In this document: positions 63,931 through 64,000 of the stretch, one piece after another
Numbering within the stretch: the stretch's first letter is position 1
Layout of the letters: each line of letters opens with the position of its first letter
Assembly (NCBI GenBank): GCA_900471525.1
Contig: UCEZ01000021.1
Location: 186,001-250,000 of the forward strand
Direction of reading: 5' to 3'
DNA length: 64,000 bases
DNA from: Hyphomicrobiales bacterium
GTDB taxonomy: Bacteria > Pseudomonadota > Alphaproteobacteria > Rhizobiales > Rhizobiaceae
Notes under the pieces: generated by a model
Told to the model about the DNA's origin: nothing
Databases searched by the model: none
What the model saw: the letters and a program-made list of their open reading frames with translations, nothing else
Made by a program: the position numbers and the translations under genes

Positions 63931-64000
63931 TGCGCTTTGTTGTCACCGGCACGGACACCGGCATCGGCAAGACGGTGTTTTCGGCCGCCCTTGCTGCCGC
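63927..64000 (+). CDS. bioD: Dethiobiotin synthetase (3' end outside window)
   Basis: Only the first 24 codons are in the window: [20 protein letters not shown]. The GTDTGIGKT phosphate loop is the BioD signature; the enzyme closes the ureido ring with CO2 and ATP. The ATG at 63927 (or 63930) overlaps the bioF stop, continuing the coupled bioBFD order typical of rhizobia; bioA and bioZ are expected next. Confidence 0.93.
   Translation, partial: MMRFVVTGTDTGIGKTVFSAALAA

Overview
The window reads as a chromosomal segment of an alphaproteobacterium of the Rhizobiaceae (Rhizobium / Neorhizobium / Agrobacterium type). The grounds are the block murA - DUF2948 - hisD - UPF0262 - LMW phosphatase - infA - maf - yacG - tRNA-Phe, BioR-type control of bioBFD, a thiCOSGE-thiD operon behind a TPP riboswitch, many sugar and peptide ABC importers, and high GC content with long antisense shadow frames. 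The species cannot be named from sequence alone.

Layout. 1-7.3 kb: a peptide/opine-type ABC importer (partial) diverges from a four-gene catabolic set: DapA-like aldolase, BNR sialidase-like protein, iron alcohol dehydrogenase and PdxA2-like dehydrogenase. 7.3-8.4 kb: three small proteins. 8.5-14.4 kb: an RNA-repair locus, with rtcR (sigma-54 activator with a CARF-like sensor) facing a sigma-54 promoter, rsr (Ro60), an array of seven predicted Y RNAs, rtcB, and a terminator. 14.4-21.6 kb: a DUF6946-like protein, tRNA-Thr and the conserved murA-to-yacG housekeeping block ending in tRNA-Phe. 21.6-24.3 kb: an accessory patch beside the tRNA with two orphan membrane proteins, a broken SRAP gene and repeated TTTGGCAC motifs. 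24.4-28.0 kb: a chemoreceptor and a class III nucleotide cyclase. 28.1-47.5 kb: two back-to-back sugar-acquisition operons. One is alpha-rhamnosidase plus a CUT1 importer with a LacI regulator. The other is a CUT1 importer plus GH42 galactosidase, an oxidoreductase/aldo-keto reductase fusion, a second oxidoreductase and ThuA, with a ROK regulator. 47.5-51.8 kb: a diaminopropionate ammonia-lyase, two M20 amidohydrolases and an Lrp-type regulator. 51.9-55.1 kb: Ogt, a DUF992 protein and an SbmA/YddA-like ABC protein whose ATPase motifs are degenerate. 55.2-60.7 kb: thiamine operon. 60.9-64 kb: bioR and bioBFD (bioD cut by the window edge).

The most striking feature is the stretch 11983-12919 between rsr and rtcB. 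It is not a protein gene and contains no standard tRNA. It splits into seven tandem units, each closed by two complementary helices around an asymmetric internal loop with the recurring sequences GGCGAATG and ACTACAG. Inside the units sit tRNA-like modules in circularly permuted order: T arm, then acceptor stem closed by a loop, then D arm. Two different permutation points are used, the anticodon arm in unit 1 and the D loop in units 5 and 6. The last unit has no tRNA-like module. Ro60, Y RNAs and RtcB are known partners in RNA quality control and repair. An expanded, structurally diverse array of this kind is the best candidate here for an undescribed system.
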